The translations under genes and the position numbers were made by a program. A stretch of DNA of 36,170 nt from an uncultured Collinsella sp. (GTDB lineage Bacteria > Actinomycetota > Coriobacteriia > Coriobacteriales > Coriobacteriaceae), in contig CAUEQD010000022.1 of assembly GCA_959019945.1 (NCBI GenBank), forward strand, positions 1 to 36,170, read 5' to 3'. Positions within the stretch are counted from its first letter, which is position 1; every line of letters begins with the position of its first letter. Below are positions 1 to 7,954 of the stretch, in pieces. Below the pieces are notes generated by a model that was not told the origin of the DNA, made no database searches, and saw only the letters and a list, made by a program, of their open reading frames with translations.

Positions 1-5
1 AAGAG

Positions 6-31
6 AAGAGGCGGGGCATGCCCCGCCTCTT
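6..31. terminator. Perfect 26-bp GC-rich palindrome, probable terminator
   Basis: A 13-bp arm (AAGAGGCGGGGCA) is followed at once by its exact complement. Such a structure is typical of a strong transcription terminator. The gene it would serve lies outside the window to the left, and there is no obvious T tract, so the direction is unknown. Confidence 0.55.
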
Positions 32-112
32 ACACCACATCTCTGCGCGCGACCCCGTAGCGATGGACTGCGGCCTGTTTTTTGCCCGCTATAGGGCATT
101 AGTTATATGGCA

Positions 113-342
113 GTGGACAAAAAATGCCAAATATGAGTACTGTTGCCTTGCCGATAGCATTTACGACCAAGAAAATAATGAACATAGCCGATAGTATGTT
201 CATTAAAATTGGCTCCAATATGTCTTAAACCAATCAGGTTGGCTGCTTTAGGGGGTTGTAGGGGGCGCTCGGACGTCATTTTGGGTGGTTTTGCCTGCTA
301 CTAAAATGGTAACAGTACTCATATTTGCCCCTTTTTGTCCAC
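113..342. mobile_element. MITE-like element with 35-bp terminal inverted repeats
   Basis: The two ends (113-147 and 308-342) are inverted copies of each other, matching at about 31 of 35 positions, with the shared core AAATATGAGTACTGTT. The 160-bp interior is AT-richer than the surrounding genes and holds a hairpin at 177-204 (arms AATGAACATA / TATGTTCATT, loop GCCGATAG). I see no transposase and no clear target-site duplication. It could be a miniature inverted-repeat element or a structured non-coding RNA locus. No plausible gene lies between 1 and 575. Confidence 0.5.
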
Positions 343-515
343 GACCTCTTGGAGTCGGCTCGAAAAGAGTGATTTTGGGTTGTTTGCTGCGGGTGTGGGC
401 TTGGAAACAACGTTCGGGGTGGCGAGGCGCCCAGAATTTGGTCGCAAGGAGGGCGTTCCTCGGCTGTGTCAGGAGTGTCCCTGGGTGCCGGCACATAAGG
501 AACGTCCCTAACTGT

Positions 516-551
516 CGGAGGGGGTGCCTGCCGTGGCAGGCACCCCCTCCG
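516..551 (-). terminator. Terminator hairpin of the acyltransferase gene
   Basis: A perfect 17-bp stem (CGGAGGGGGTGCCTGCC and its complement) closes on a 2-nt loop, 24 nt beyond the stop codon of the minus-strand acyltransferase gene. There is no long U tract, but stem strength and position fit a terminator. Confidence 0.7.
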
Positions 552-575
552 GATGTGGGAAGTTTGCGCTGCAGG

Positions 576-2792
576 TTACTTGTCGGTGCCCAGCTTGTGC
601 GGCTTGAGAGCGAGCGCATTGACGAGTGCGTCGGTGGCAGACTTGACGGCCGCCGGCTGCGGATCGTTGACGTGATCCTCGGGATGCACGGGCAGGTCCT
701 TCTTGACTGCATCGTGGATCAAGTTGAGGTACTCAGTCACGCCAGTGGTCGACAGGTGCGTGCCATCGCCATCGAACAGGTCGTTGCGATTGGCACTGTA
801 TCCGTACCAGTCGATAACGCGCACGTTCTTGTAGCGCGTAGCAGCGTTGGCGATGGCCTGGTTGGTAGAGCCAACCCACGGCTGCGGGCTGCGCGTGTTC
901 ACAAACACCACAATACGCTTATCTCCTGCATCGGCCATGATGGCGTCGATCTGGTCGTCGGTTACCAAGCCGTTGGTTCCCAGCGCAAAGACCACGATCT
1001 TGCCGGCAAGGTTCTGTTGGAGATAGCCCTCAAATGTCGCGCGGCCCGCATCAAACTGGCGGCCCTTTTCGGCATCGATGTGACTGTGGGGGAACACGCC
1101 GTCAAAGGAATCGACGGCGCGCAGCGACACGGAGTCACCGATCATCAGCAGGTCGTAGGATCCGTCGGGGAAGCCGTCGTTGTCCTTGTCGGTGTCGTCG
1201 GCCGCCTGCTGGTCGGTGGGCGCGGTGTTTTTTGCTTCCTTGTTGAGGACTTCGGCGCCCTCACCGCTCAGTGCGGAGGTCTCCGGCACAAAGATCAGGC
1301 CGCCCAGCGCGATAACAAGCACGATCCCGCAAGTGGCGCACGCGGGAATATGCGCGCGCACCCAGTTGGCGGGCGTGGTGGTGCCGTCGCGGAACTCGGA
1401 TACGGTGCGCCCAAAGGCGCCCTTTCTAAACGGCGTCTCGATAAAGCGATATGAACATTCGGCTACGGCGACCACCAACAACACCTGCAAAATGTACTGC
1501 CACCACGGCGTATCGTTGATGTTGGCGACAGGGTTCATGAGCAACAGTAGCGGATAGTGCCACAGGTAGATGCTGTACGAGCGCTTGCCAACCCACACGA
1601 GCGGCTCGGCGGACAGTGCGCGGGCAACCATTCCCTGGGGCTGCACGCAGGCCGCGATGACCATGAGCGTGAGGATGGAGCATAGCAGCGTGCCGCCGCG
1701 ATACTGGAACGCGGTGTAGCCGTTGGTGAGCGCGACCATGGCGGCAAGGCCAACCAGACCCACGACGCCCAACACATCGATGGATGCGGGCGAGGACCAA
1801 AAGCGCACGAGGGCGCTCGGCTGTGCCGGGACGGTCTCGGCTGCGTTGTCGGCCTTCTCGCCAGGCTTGCCCTCGGCGTTCTTGCCGTGCTTGGCGGCGC
1901 CAGCCAGGCGATTGAGCCCCAAACGATGAGCGAGACGCACCGGCGCCAGGTCGCGATCGGGGATAAAGGCCATCCAGGCGCCCAGCAGCAGCGAGAAGAC
2001 GCGGGTGTCGGTGCCGTAGTACACGCGGCTGGGGTCGGCGGCGGGGTTATAGAGCAGCATCATGGCGATGGCGGAGACAGCAGCCAGGCCCAGAACCATG
2101 CGGCGCGTGTTGGGCTTGCTCATGTGCATGGATACCATAGCGAGCAGCAGCGGGGGCCAAACCAGGTAGAACTGTTCCTCGATGGCGAGCGACCAAAAGT
2201 GCGTAAGCGGCGAGGGGTCGCCCAGGGCGTTGAAGTACGAGACGTTTTGGGCAATCTGCCACCAGTTGTTAAAGAACAGCAGCGACGGCAGAACGTCGGG
2301 ACGCATCTTGGTGAGCATCACGTGGTTAAAGATGGTGCACAGCGCGCAGGTCACGAACACTACCGTTACCACGGCGGGGACCAGGCGACGGATGCGGCGA
2401 ATCCAGAAGCTCTTAAGGTCGATGCGGCCGGTCTTAGCGACTTCGTTGAGCAGCAAGCGCGTGATCAGATAGCCCGAAAGCACAAAGAAGATCGTGACGC
2501 CAAGCAGGCCGCCCTGAGCCCACGTGAGGTTGAGGTGATAGAGCACCACCGCGACGACGGCAAGCGTGCGCAGGCCGTCGAGCGCAGGGATGTAGCGGGA
2601 CTTGGGGCGAGCAGGCGTCTGCTCCGCGGCGGGAGTGTTGGCGCGGCCCGCGTTGTTGGCAGAAGCGCGATGGGGGCTTGCGGTGCGTCGCGGCTCGTTG
2701 GCACGGCGCTCGCCCTTCACGCGTTCGTGCGGCGCCGGCTCGTTGCCCGTGCGGCGTCGACCGCGCGAGCCCGATTGCGAGAATTGTTCCAT
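576..2792 (-). CDS. Acyltransferase-3 / SGNH-hydrolase fusion (OafA/YrhL type cell-surface O-acyltransferase)
   Basis: A 738-aa integral membrane protein predicted to move acyl groups across the membrane onto cell-wall or surface polysaccharide. After a basic, low-complexity N-terminus (about residues 1-65), residues ~66-490 form the acyltransferase-3 domain, beginning YIPALDGLRTLAVVAVVLYH and including IFFVLSGYLIT and FWSLAIEEQFYLVWP. An internal insert at ~295-325 is charged and Ala-rich. The extracytoplasmic C-terminus (~545-700) is an SGNH domain: GDS with D553/S554, ALGTNG, and a DGTH motif with H679. This architecture is that of OafA/OatA-like O-acetyltransferases. The Shine-Dalgarno is weak (GGAT). 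The gene stands alone, divergent from ribokinase. The family is clear; the acceptor is unknown. Confidence 0.9.
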   Translation of the reverse strand: MEQFSQSGSRGRRRTGNEPAPHERVKGERRANEPRRTASPHRASANNAGRANTPAAEQTPARPKSRYIPALDGLRTLAVVAVVLYHLNLTWAQGGLLGVTIFFVLSGYLITRLLLNEVAKTGRIDLKSFWIRRIRRLVPAVVTVVFVTCALCTIFNHVMLTKMRPDVLPSLLFFNNWWQIAQNVSYFNALGDPSPLTHFWSLAIEEQFYLVWPPLLLAMVSMHMSKPNTRRMVLGLAAVSAIAMMLLYNPAADPSRVYYGTDTRVFSLLLGAWMAFIPDRDLAPVRLAHRLGLNRLAGAAKHGKNAEGKPGEKADNAAETVPAQPSALVRFWSSPASIDVLGVVGLVGLAAMVALTNGYTAFQYRGGTLLCSILTLMVIAACVQPQGMVARALSAEPLVWVGKRSYSIYLWHYPLLLLMNPVANINDTPWWQYILQVLLVVAVAECSYRFIETPFRKGAFGRTVSEFRDGTTTPANWVRAHIPACATCGIVLVIALGGLIFVPETSALSGEGAEVLNKEAKNTAPTDQQAADDTDKDNDGFPDGSYDLLMIGDSVSLRAVDSFDGVFPHSHIDAEKGRQFDAGRATFEGYLQQNLAGKIVVFALGTNGLVTDDQIDAIMADAGDKRIVVFVNTRSPQPWVGSTNQAIANAATRYKNVRVIDWYGYSANRNDLFDGDGTHLSTTGVTEYLNLIHDAVKKDLPVHPEDHVNDPQPAAVKSATDALVNALALKPHKLGTDK

Positions 2793-2885
2793 AAAACATC
2801 ATCCAATGACGAGAATAATCAGCACATATTCATTGTAGCTGCCTGCCCCTGTGAATGCTTGCTGCTGGCGCAAGCTCAAGCGCGC

Positions 2886-2903
2886 GTCCACATCAAAGTG
2901 GAC
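2886..2903. promoter_or_regulatory. Operator-like palindrome upstream of ribokinase
   Basis: GTCCAC-ATCAAA-GTGGAC is a 6-bp inverted repeat about 80 bp before the ribokinase start, in the divergent intergenic region 2793-2980. It could be a repressor site. No convincing -35/-10 pair could be fixed around it. Confidence 0.3.
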
Positions 2904-2980
2904 TAAAGTTATAGGGGGGTGCGAGAGTGCACAATCGTTGGTCGACGGTGGGCGCAAAGCCTGAAGGCGAGGAGGTTTCC

Positions 2981-3976
2981 ATGGCGGATCACAGCATCGT
3001 TGCGGTGTTCGGCAGCATGAACATGGACCTTTCGGTGGCGTGCGAGCGCATGCCGCGCGCGGGCGAGACCGTTGGCGGTAGCGGTTTTATCACCAACGCC
3101 GGTGGCAAGGGCGCTAACCAGGCCGTTGCCGCTGCGCGCATGGGTGCGCGCACGTGCATGATCGGCGCTGTTGGGCGCGATACCTTTGGCGATGCGCTCG
3201 TGGCAGGGCTCCAGGATGCCGGCGTGGGCGTTGAGTTTGTGGCGCGTCGCGATGACGTGGAGACCGGTACCGCGACTATCATTCGCTGCGAGAGCGACAA
3301 CCGCATCGTGCTGTCGCCGGGCGCCAACCATGCGCTTGCGGGCGAGGACGTTGCCCGCGCACTGAGGCGCTTGGTGGCCGACGAGCTCGACGGCGATGCC
3401 AGCGAGATTGCCCCGGCTGCCGGAAGCGTCTTTATTGCCCAGGGCGAATGTGACCTTGCGGCAACGGCCGCGGCACTCTCTTGCGCTCACGAGCTGGGGT
3501 TCTATACGATCTTTAACCCGGCGCCCGCCTGCGACCTGCCGGCAGGAGCGTGGCCAGCGGTCGACCTGGTCTGCCCCAACGAGACCGAGTGCCAGGTGCT
3601 GACGGGCGTTCTGCCTACGGATGATGCGAGTTGCGTCGCCGCGCTCAATGCGCTGCTCGACAAGGGCGCCGGGGCTGCGGTCATCACGTTGGGCGGCGCC
3701 GGCTCGGTTACGCTCGGCGATGGCGGTGAGCCGCTGCGCATGCCGGCGCTTTCGAGCGCGGTGGTCGATACGACGGCCGCGGGCGATACGTTTATCGGCG
3801 CGTTGGCGGCAGCTCGTCTGGAGGGCCTGCCGCTCTTTGAGTGCATGGCGGCGGGCGCTCGCGCCTCGGCGGTGACGGTGTCGCGCCTGGGCGCTCAGCA
3901 ATCAATTCCCACGCGTGCGGAAGTCGAGCACAAGTTTGGTTTAGACGGTTTGGATGTAGACGGAGAAGCGGAGTAG
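2981..3976 (+). CDS. rbsK: Ribokinase (PfkB family)
   Basis: A cytoplasmic kinase phosphorylating D-ribose to ribose 5-phosphate; 331 aa, the usual ribokinase length. The N-terminal PfkB signature GGKGANQAVAAARMG and the C-terminal signature DTTAAGDTFIGALAA, with its catalytic Asp, are both present, and the opening FGSMNMDLSV is typical of ribokinases. I chose ATG 2981 because GAGGAGG stands 5-6 nt upstream; an in-frame GTG at 2927 would add 18 non-conserved residues. It is followed after 4 nt by a nucleoside hydrolase, so the two form an operon for nucleoside-derived ribose. Another PfkB sugar kinase specificity is possible but less likely. Confidence 0.85.
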   Translation: MADHSIVAVFGSMNMDLSVACERMPRAGETVGGSGFITNAGGKGANQAVAAARMGARTCMIGAVGRDTFGDALVAGLQDAGVGVEFVARRDDVETGTATIIRCESDNRIVLSPGANHALAGEDVARALRRLVADELDGDASEIAPAAGSVFIAQGECDLAATAAALSCAHELGFYTIFNPAPACDLPAGAWPAVDLVCPNETECQVLTGVLPTDDASCVAALNALLDKGAGAAVITLGGAGSVTLGDGGEPLRMPALSSAVVDTTAAGDTFIGALAAARLEGLPLFECMAAGARASAVTVSRLGAQQSIPTRAEVEHKFGLDGLDVDGEAE

Positions 3977-3980
3977 AACA

Positions 3981-4955
3981 ATGGCAACCAAGAAGCTGAT
4001 CCTTGATCTGGATATGGGTGTGGATGATGCGATGGCGCTTGCCTATGCCATCGCGAGCCCCGAGGTGGAGCTCGTCGGCATCACCACGTGCTTTGGCAAC
4101 GTGCGCGTCGAGCAGTCGGCGCACAACTGCTTGGCGGTGCTCGACCTGTTGGGCCGTCCCGAGGTGCCGGTGTACCTGGGCGCCGATCGTCCCATGAAGG
4201 CGACCGAACCCTACACGCCGCCGGCGTCCACCACGCTTATCCACGGCAAGAACGGCATTGGCGGCGCAAGCGTGCCCGCCTCGCCGTATGAGCCGGTGGG
4301 CGCGACGTCGACCGATGGCAATGCGGCGGTCGATTACCTGATTGATGCCGCGCGTACCTATGGTCCCGACTTGGTCTATGTGGCGACCGGTCCGCTCTCC
4401 AACCTGGCGCTCGCCCTTGAGCGCGACGCGGCGGCGATGATGTCTATCGGCCGCGTGGTGGTGATGGGTGGCGCCCTGACCGTGCCCGGCAACGTGAGCG
4501 CCGGTGCCGAGGCCAACATGGCGAGCGACCCCGAGGCCGCTGACGCCGTGCTGCGCTCGGGCCGCAAGCTCACCATGGTTGGTCTTGACGTGACGCATCG
4601 CGTGGTGCTGACGCGCCGCGACATTGCCGGTTGGACGGGCTCGGGCACCATGGCGGGCTGCGCATTTGCGAGTATGGTCGAGCACTACATTGGCTCGTAC
4701 GAGATGAACGCACCCTACCTGGGTGGTTGTGCGCTGCACGATCCGCTGGCCGTTGCCGTGGCGATCGACCCCACGCTCGTAGGTGCGCTCGGCTGCAACC
4801 TGCGTGTTGATCTGCTGGGCGAGTACCGCGGTCGCACCATCTGCGATGAGCGTCGCCTGTCCGATCCGGACAAGAGCGCGCTTGTGGCACTGACCGTGGA
4901 TGCTCCGCGCTTCCTCGTGGAGTTTAAGGCACGCATGGCCCGCGTCTTGGGCTAA
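3981..4955 (+). CDS. Inosine-uridine type nucleoside hydrolase (IunH/Rih family)
   Basis: 324 aa, hydrolysing the N-glycosidic bond of ribonucleosides to free base plus ribose. The N-terminal calcium/ribose-binding Asp cluster appears as LDLDMGVDDAMALAYA, a variant of the usual DTDPGxDD. Other family hallmarks are GITTCFGNV, YVATGPLSNLALAL, the VVVMGG segment and the late H-D pair in CALHDPLAVAVAIDP. It starts 4 nt after the ribokinase stop, so free ribose would be phosphorylated by the product of the gene just upstream. Base specificity (purine versus pyrimidine) cannot be read from the sequence. Confidence 0.87.
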   Translation: MATKKLILDLDMGVDDAMALAYAIASPEVELVGITTCFGNVRVEQSAHNCLAVLDLLGRPEVPVYLGADRPMKATEPYTPPASTTLIHGKNGIGGASVPASPYEPVGATSTDGNAAVDYLIDAARTYGPDLVYVATGPLSNLALALERDAAAMMSIGRVVVMGGALTVPGNVSAGAEANMASDPEAADAVLRSGRKLTMVGLDVTHRVVLTRRDIAGWTGSGTMAGCAFASMVEHYIGSYEMNAPYLGGCALHDPLAVAVAIDPTLVGALGCNLRVDLLGEYRGRTICDERRLSDPDKSALVALTVDAPRFLVEFKARMARVLG

Positions 4956-4963
4956 GCTGTCTT

Positions 4964-5035
4964 TTTGGGACGGGGCTTTTTTGACTGGTATGATTGGTGC
5001 GACCATTCGAACCAGCTAAAAGAGCCCGTCCCAAA
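4964..5035 (+). terminator. Long terminator hairpin after the ribokinase operon
   Basis: Left arm TTTGGGACGGGGCTTTTTTG pairs with a right arm ending AGAGCCCGTCCCAAA. The loop holds a second small hairpin (GGT-GCG-ACC). It lies between the nucleoside hydrolase stop and luxS and could act in both directions. Confidence 0.65.
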
Positions 5036-5057
5036 TTGACTACCGAGAGGATCTGCC

Positions 5058-5546
5058 ATGGAGCGCGTTGCGAGCTTTTCCGTTGACCATCTGCTGCTTG
5101 AGCCCGGCGTGTATGTGAGCCGCATCGACCGCGATCCGGCGACCGGCGCCGCCGTCACCACCTTTGACCTGCGCCTGACCACGCCCAACAAGGAGCCGGT
5201 CATGAACACGGCCGAGTGCCACACCATCGAGCACCTGGGTGCGACGTTCCTTCGCAATCATGCCGAGTGGTCGGGCCGCATTGTCTACTTTGGCCCCATG
5301 GGCTGCCGCACGGGCTTTTACCTCGTCGTATTTGGCGAAGTGACGAGCGAGGAGATTCTGCCGCTCGTGCGTGAGCTGTTCGAGTTTGTCGCCGGCTTTG
5401 AGGGCGATGTCCCCGGTGCCGCTCCCGAGGAGTGCGGCAGCTACCTGGACCAGAACCTCCCCATGGCAAACTGGCTCGCGCGCCGCTATCTCGACCGTGA
5501 CCTGGCCGATATCGATGAGAAGCACCTGCATTATCAGCAGGCGTAA
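5058..5546 (+). CDS. luxS: S-ribosylhomocysteine lyase LuxS
   Basis: 162-aa cytosolic metalloenzyme cleaving S-ribosylhomocysteine to homocysteine and DPD, the autoinducer-2 precursor. The metal site is intact: H55, E58, H59 in the HTIEH motif and C126 in EECGSY. The catalytic cysteine is C83 in GPMGCRTGFY. The length matches the family. ATG 5058 has GAGAGGA about 6 nt upstream. It lies between two terminator hairpins, so it is probably monocistronic. No pfs/mtn nucleosidase, which supplies the substrate, is in the window. Confidence 0.96.
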   Translation: MERVASFSVDHLLLEPGVYVSRIDRDPATGAAVTTFDLRLTTPNKEPVMNTAECHTIEHLGATFLRNHAEWSGRIVYFGPMGCRTGFYLVVFGEVTSEEILPLVRELFEFVAGFEGDVPGAAPEECGSYLDQNLPMANWLARRYLDRDLADIDEKHLHYQQA

Positions 5547-5574
5547 GGGCTTTATCGCCCAAAACGCGCGCATT

Positions 5575-5606
5575 GGGCGCCTTCGCTTATGCGGGGGCGC
5601 CTTTTT
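5575..5606 (+). terminator. Rho-independent terminator of luxS
   Basis: GGGCGCC and GGGGCGCC arms form a stem around a 12-nt loop and are followed by TTTTT, 28 nt after the luxS stop. Confidence 0.75.
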
Positions 5607-5620
5607 GTTGATTGGTCGGG

Positions 5621-5681
5621 ATGAGCGTTCAAAATCGCTCATGTTTGTTCTAGAATGTTCGTATAGTCACATTTACGAACA
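5621..5681 (+). promoter_or_regulatory. Promoter with operator-like palindrome for the DUF4867 gene
   Basis: TTCAAA (5628-5633) and TAGAAT (5651-5656) are spaced by 17 nt and fit a sigma-70 promoter. A perfect inverted repeat TGTTCGTA-N10-TACGAACA (5656-5681) overlaps the -10 and the predicted start of transcription, the position expected for a repressor operator. A second repeat, ATGAGCG-N8-CGCTCAT (5621-5642), straddles the -35. Confidence 0.55.
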
Positions 5682-5690
5682 GGAGTGAAC

Positions 5691-6335
5691 ATGCATATCT
5701 ACTCTGTCAACGATCCCGAGTTCAAATCCTATGGCAACGTTTGGGATGACGTTCCGTCCGAGCTCATGTCGCCCGTACTCGAGGCGCTTTCTGCCACGCC
5801 CATTCCCGAGGGCAGCAAGTACGTAGCAAGTGCGCCGGAGCTCGAGGGCGTCAAGGATGCCGATAAACTGGGCTTTCTCATGTTTGGCGGCCGCCCCTTC
5901 CAACTGGGCTGGTGCAACGGACACAACACGCAGCTCAACTGCCTGGAGTATCACCGCGCCAGCGAGTTTAACCTGGGTGCCCGCGATTTTATCCTGCTCG
6001 TGGCGCATCGCTGGGAGATCGAGGACGGCAAGCTCGACACCGCGTGCGTCAAGGCGTTCCGCGTGCCGGCGGGTACGGTTGTCGAGGTCTTCAACACCAC
6101 GCTCCACTACACGCCGTGCATGGTCGACGAAGGCGGCTTCCAGGTGATGGTGGCGCTGCCGGCGGGCACCAACGGCCCGCGCCCCGAGGCCGCAGCCGAC
6201 ATGCCTGCCACCGGTGACAGCTACTGCTACTGGAAGGCCGACAAGTGGGTTCTCTGCCATGCTGACAGCCCCAAGGCTGCCGAGGGCGGCTACGTAGGCC
6301 TCATCGGCAAGAACCTCGACATCACCGTAGACTAG
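5691..6335 (+). CDS. DUF4867 family protein
   Basis: 214 aa, soluble, with no signal peptide. It resembles the DUF4867 family, small cupin-like proteins often found near carbohydrate genes in Firmicutes and Actinobacteria; the biochemical role is not established. Recognisable stretches are FGGRPFQLGWCNGHNTQLNC, an EYHRASEFN segment and a beta-rich C-terminus ending GKNLDITVD. ATG 5691 is preferred because AGGAG lies 5 nt upstream; the GTG at 5685 overlaps that site. A fragment of its 3' end is duplicated 1.4 kb downstream beyond the ATPase gene. The palindrome over its promoter suggests a dedicated repressor not encoded beside it. Confidence 0.72.
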   Translation: MHIYSVNDPEFKSYGNVWDDVPSELMSPVLEALSATPIPEGSKYVASAPELEGVKDADKLGFLMFGGRPFQLGWCNGHNTQLNCLEYHRASEFNLGARDFILLVAHRWEIEDGKLDTACVKAFRVPAGTVVEVFNTTLHYTPCMVDEGGFQVMVALPAGTNGPRPEAAADMPATGDSYCYWKADKWVLCHADSPKAAEGGYVGLIGKNLDITVD

Positions 6336-6531
6336 AATCTTCCGTCTCGATCTGTAACATCTAGCGGGCTAAATCGTCTCTACCTGTTACAGATTTAGAC
6401 AAACTGCAGGGGACAGACCGAACAATCTCGATCTGTAACACCAGGCCCGGTTTTGACGGCCTACCTGTTACAGATCGAGACAAACGGGCCCAAACCACCA
6501 CAAAGGTGCCTGTCCCCATTGCGGTGGCTGC
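6277..6531. repeat. Direct repeat copy A flanking the ATPase gene
   Basis: This copy covers the last ~50 nt of the DUF4867 gene, two tandem long inverted repeats (stems CTGTAACA / TGTTACAG extended by GTCTCGAT / ATCGAGAC) and one GGGAC-loop hairpin (6492-6528). It ends one base before the ATPase stop codon. Copy B at 7698-7951 has the same order of parts; 6330-6409 and 7752-7831 differ at only one position. Confidence 0.9.
6492..6528. repeat. GGGAC-loop hairpin at the ATPase 3' end
   Basis: AAACCACCACAAAGG and an imperfect complement enclose TGCCTGTCC, the reverse complement of the GGACAGGCA loop seen at 20029, 23754 and 26768. Placed just beyond the minus-strand ATPase stop, it probably also terminates that gene. 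Confidence 0.65.
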
Positions 6532-7638
6532 CTAGAGTTGGCTGCGCAGATAGTCAGCCATATATGGAACGGCGAAACGCACGTAACCGCGGCGCGCCTG
6601 TTCGATTACGCCGGCGTCGATGAGGCGCCGGCGATACTTTTGCGCATAGTCGGGTGTGACTGACATACGTTTCGCTACATCGGAAATGCGCGAAACGGCG
6701 TCTTCGTCATCAGTCATTGCGTCGAGAAACGCGACGTCTTGGTCCGATAGCGCGGCGAGCGTCGTTTCACAAACATCGTTTTCGAAATCGGCTTTTGACG
6801 CTTCGATAGCTCCGTCGACTTGCTCTGGCGTTACGTGTTCTCCTGTCTTGCAGCGATTGCCGATGTTATAGCCGATGAGCTGCAGCATATAGGGCGAGCC
6901 TTGGGTTGCGCGAGCGGCACGGAGGCGAAGATCGCCTGGAATATCAAGGTCGAGCTCTTCGAAAGCCCGCTGATAATAGGCATCGACATCTCCGACTGAA
7001 AGCGGTTCGAGCGTGACCTTGCGAGCGCGGTTGAGAAATGTCAGCACGCGGTCATTGAGCGTTGCACAGACGGCTCCCGGGAGACCTGCCATAACAAGCG
7101 CGACGTTGAGTCCCTCACCGACCAGCTCTTGATAGGCGGTGACGAGCTGTCTAATCTCAGGTGAATTAGCTTGGAGCTCATCGATAAGGATGAGGATGCC
7201 GTGCCCCTGCTCGGTCAGCTTGCGCGCCAGCTGCGTGAGTTTGAACTGGAAACTCTTGGTCTCCTGCACATCGCGTGTGAACTCGAGACCGGCTGAGAAG
7301 CCGAAGACGCTCAAGCTACCGCCAGAAAGTTTGGGGAGATGACGCTTGCTGACATAAGGCTCGCCTGCTTCTTGGATTTTTTCAACAATGCGCTCAAGCA
7401 TATCTTCGGAGGCTACGGTGGGTGTGGCGACAACAAAACCGAGCTTGCGTGCGCGGTCGGCAAGTTCCCACAGAAGAACCGTCTTGCCGCTGCCTCGCTG
7501 GCCGAGCATGAGCATGGCTCGGTCTCGATTGCCCGGCTCCTGCTCAAGACCGGAGATGAATGTCGAAATCACGTTCTCGCGACCCACCAGATAGGACGGG
7601 CGATTTCCAAATGAGGGGGAGAAGATGGTTTCAGTCAT
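6532..7638 (-). CDS. AAA-type ATP-binding protein (COG1672-like STAND/AAA ATPase)
   Basis: 368 aa. The Walker A motif is GQRGSGKT (residues 46-53) and the Walker B is ILILIDELQ (D153, E154). A C-terminal winged-helix-like region (~300-368) includes ISDVAKRMSVTPDYAQKYRR. The N-terminal FGNRPSYLVGRENVI resembles orphan archaeal-type ATPases that often act alone or with a DUF234 nuclease domain, which is absent here. The start has AAAGGAG 5-6 nt upstream, preceded by a purine-rich run (7640-7680). Its composition seems AT-richer than its neighbours. The gene is solitary, in opposite orientation to both neighbours, and bracketed by long direct repeats, so it looks acquired. Its role is unknown; defence or mobile-cargo functions are possible. 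Confidence 0.85.
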   Translation of the reverse strand: MTETIFSPSFGNRPSYLVGRENVISTFISGLEQEPGNRDRAMLMLGQRGSGKTVLLWELADRARKLGFVVATPTVASEDMLERIVEKIQEAGEPYVSKRHLPKLSGGSLSVFGFSAGLEFTRDVQETKSFQFKLTQLARKLTEQGHGILILIDELQANSPEIRQLVTAYQELVGEGLNVALVMAGLPGAVCATLNDRVLTFLNRARKVTLEPLSVGDVDAYYQRAFEELDLDIPGDLRLRAARATQGSPYMLQLIGYNIGNRCKTGEHVTPEQVDGAIEASKADFENDVCETTLAALSDQDVAFLDAMTDDEDAVSRISDVAKRMSVTPDYAQKYRRRLIDAGVIEQARRGYVRFAVPYMADYLRSQL

Positions 7639-7697
7639 AAGTCTCCTTTCCTTTTTTTCCTATTTTTTCCTTTCTTTCCTATTCAGTCAAATGAATT

Positions 7698-7951
7698 GCT
7701 GAGCGAAGGCGGTTACGTAGGCCTCGTCGGCAAAACCTCGGCATCACCTGCGACTAGAATCTTCTGTCTCGATCTGTAACATCTAGCGGGCTAAATCGTC
7801 TCTACCTGTTACAGATTTAGACAAACTGCAGAAGCTGACCGAACAATCTCGATCTGTAACATCAGGCCCGGTTTTGGCTGCCTACCTGTTACAGATCGAG
7901 ACAAACCGCCCCCAACCGCCACAAAGGTGCCTGTCCTCTTTGTGGTGATTG
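7698..7951. repeat. Direct repeat copy B flanking the ATPase gene
   Basis: Second copy of the repeat at 6277-6531, with the same parts in the same order: the DUF4867 3' fragment, two tandem inverted repeats based on CTGTAACA / TGTTACAG, and a GGGAC-type hairpin (7914-7951). The middle is nearly identical to copy A and the ends are more diverged. Confidence 0.9.
7705..7757 (+). pseudogene. Frameshifted remnant of the DUF4867 gene 3' end
   Basis: These 53 nt align with the last 54 nt of the DUF4867 gene (6282-6335), through EGGYVGLVGK to the stop codon. Several substitutions and one missing base break the frame. The rest of the gene is absent, so this is a scar of the event that brought in the ATPase gene. 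Confidence 0.75.
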
Positions 7952-7954
7952 GCA

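Noticed and set aside
251..325. 24-codon frame on the minus strand inside the MITE-like element
   Set aside because: It begins in the inverted repeat with ATGAGTACTGTT and lacks a good Shine-Dalgarno; the composition gives no support. Only conservation in other copies would revive it.
2927..2980. Upstream GTG start for ribokinase
   Set aside because: ATG 2981 has a strong GAGGAGG at proper spacing and begins the conserved domain; the extra residues look non-coding.
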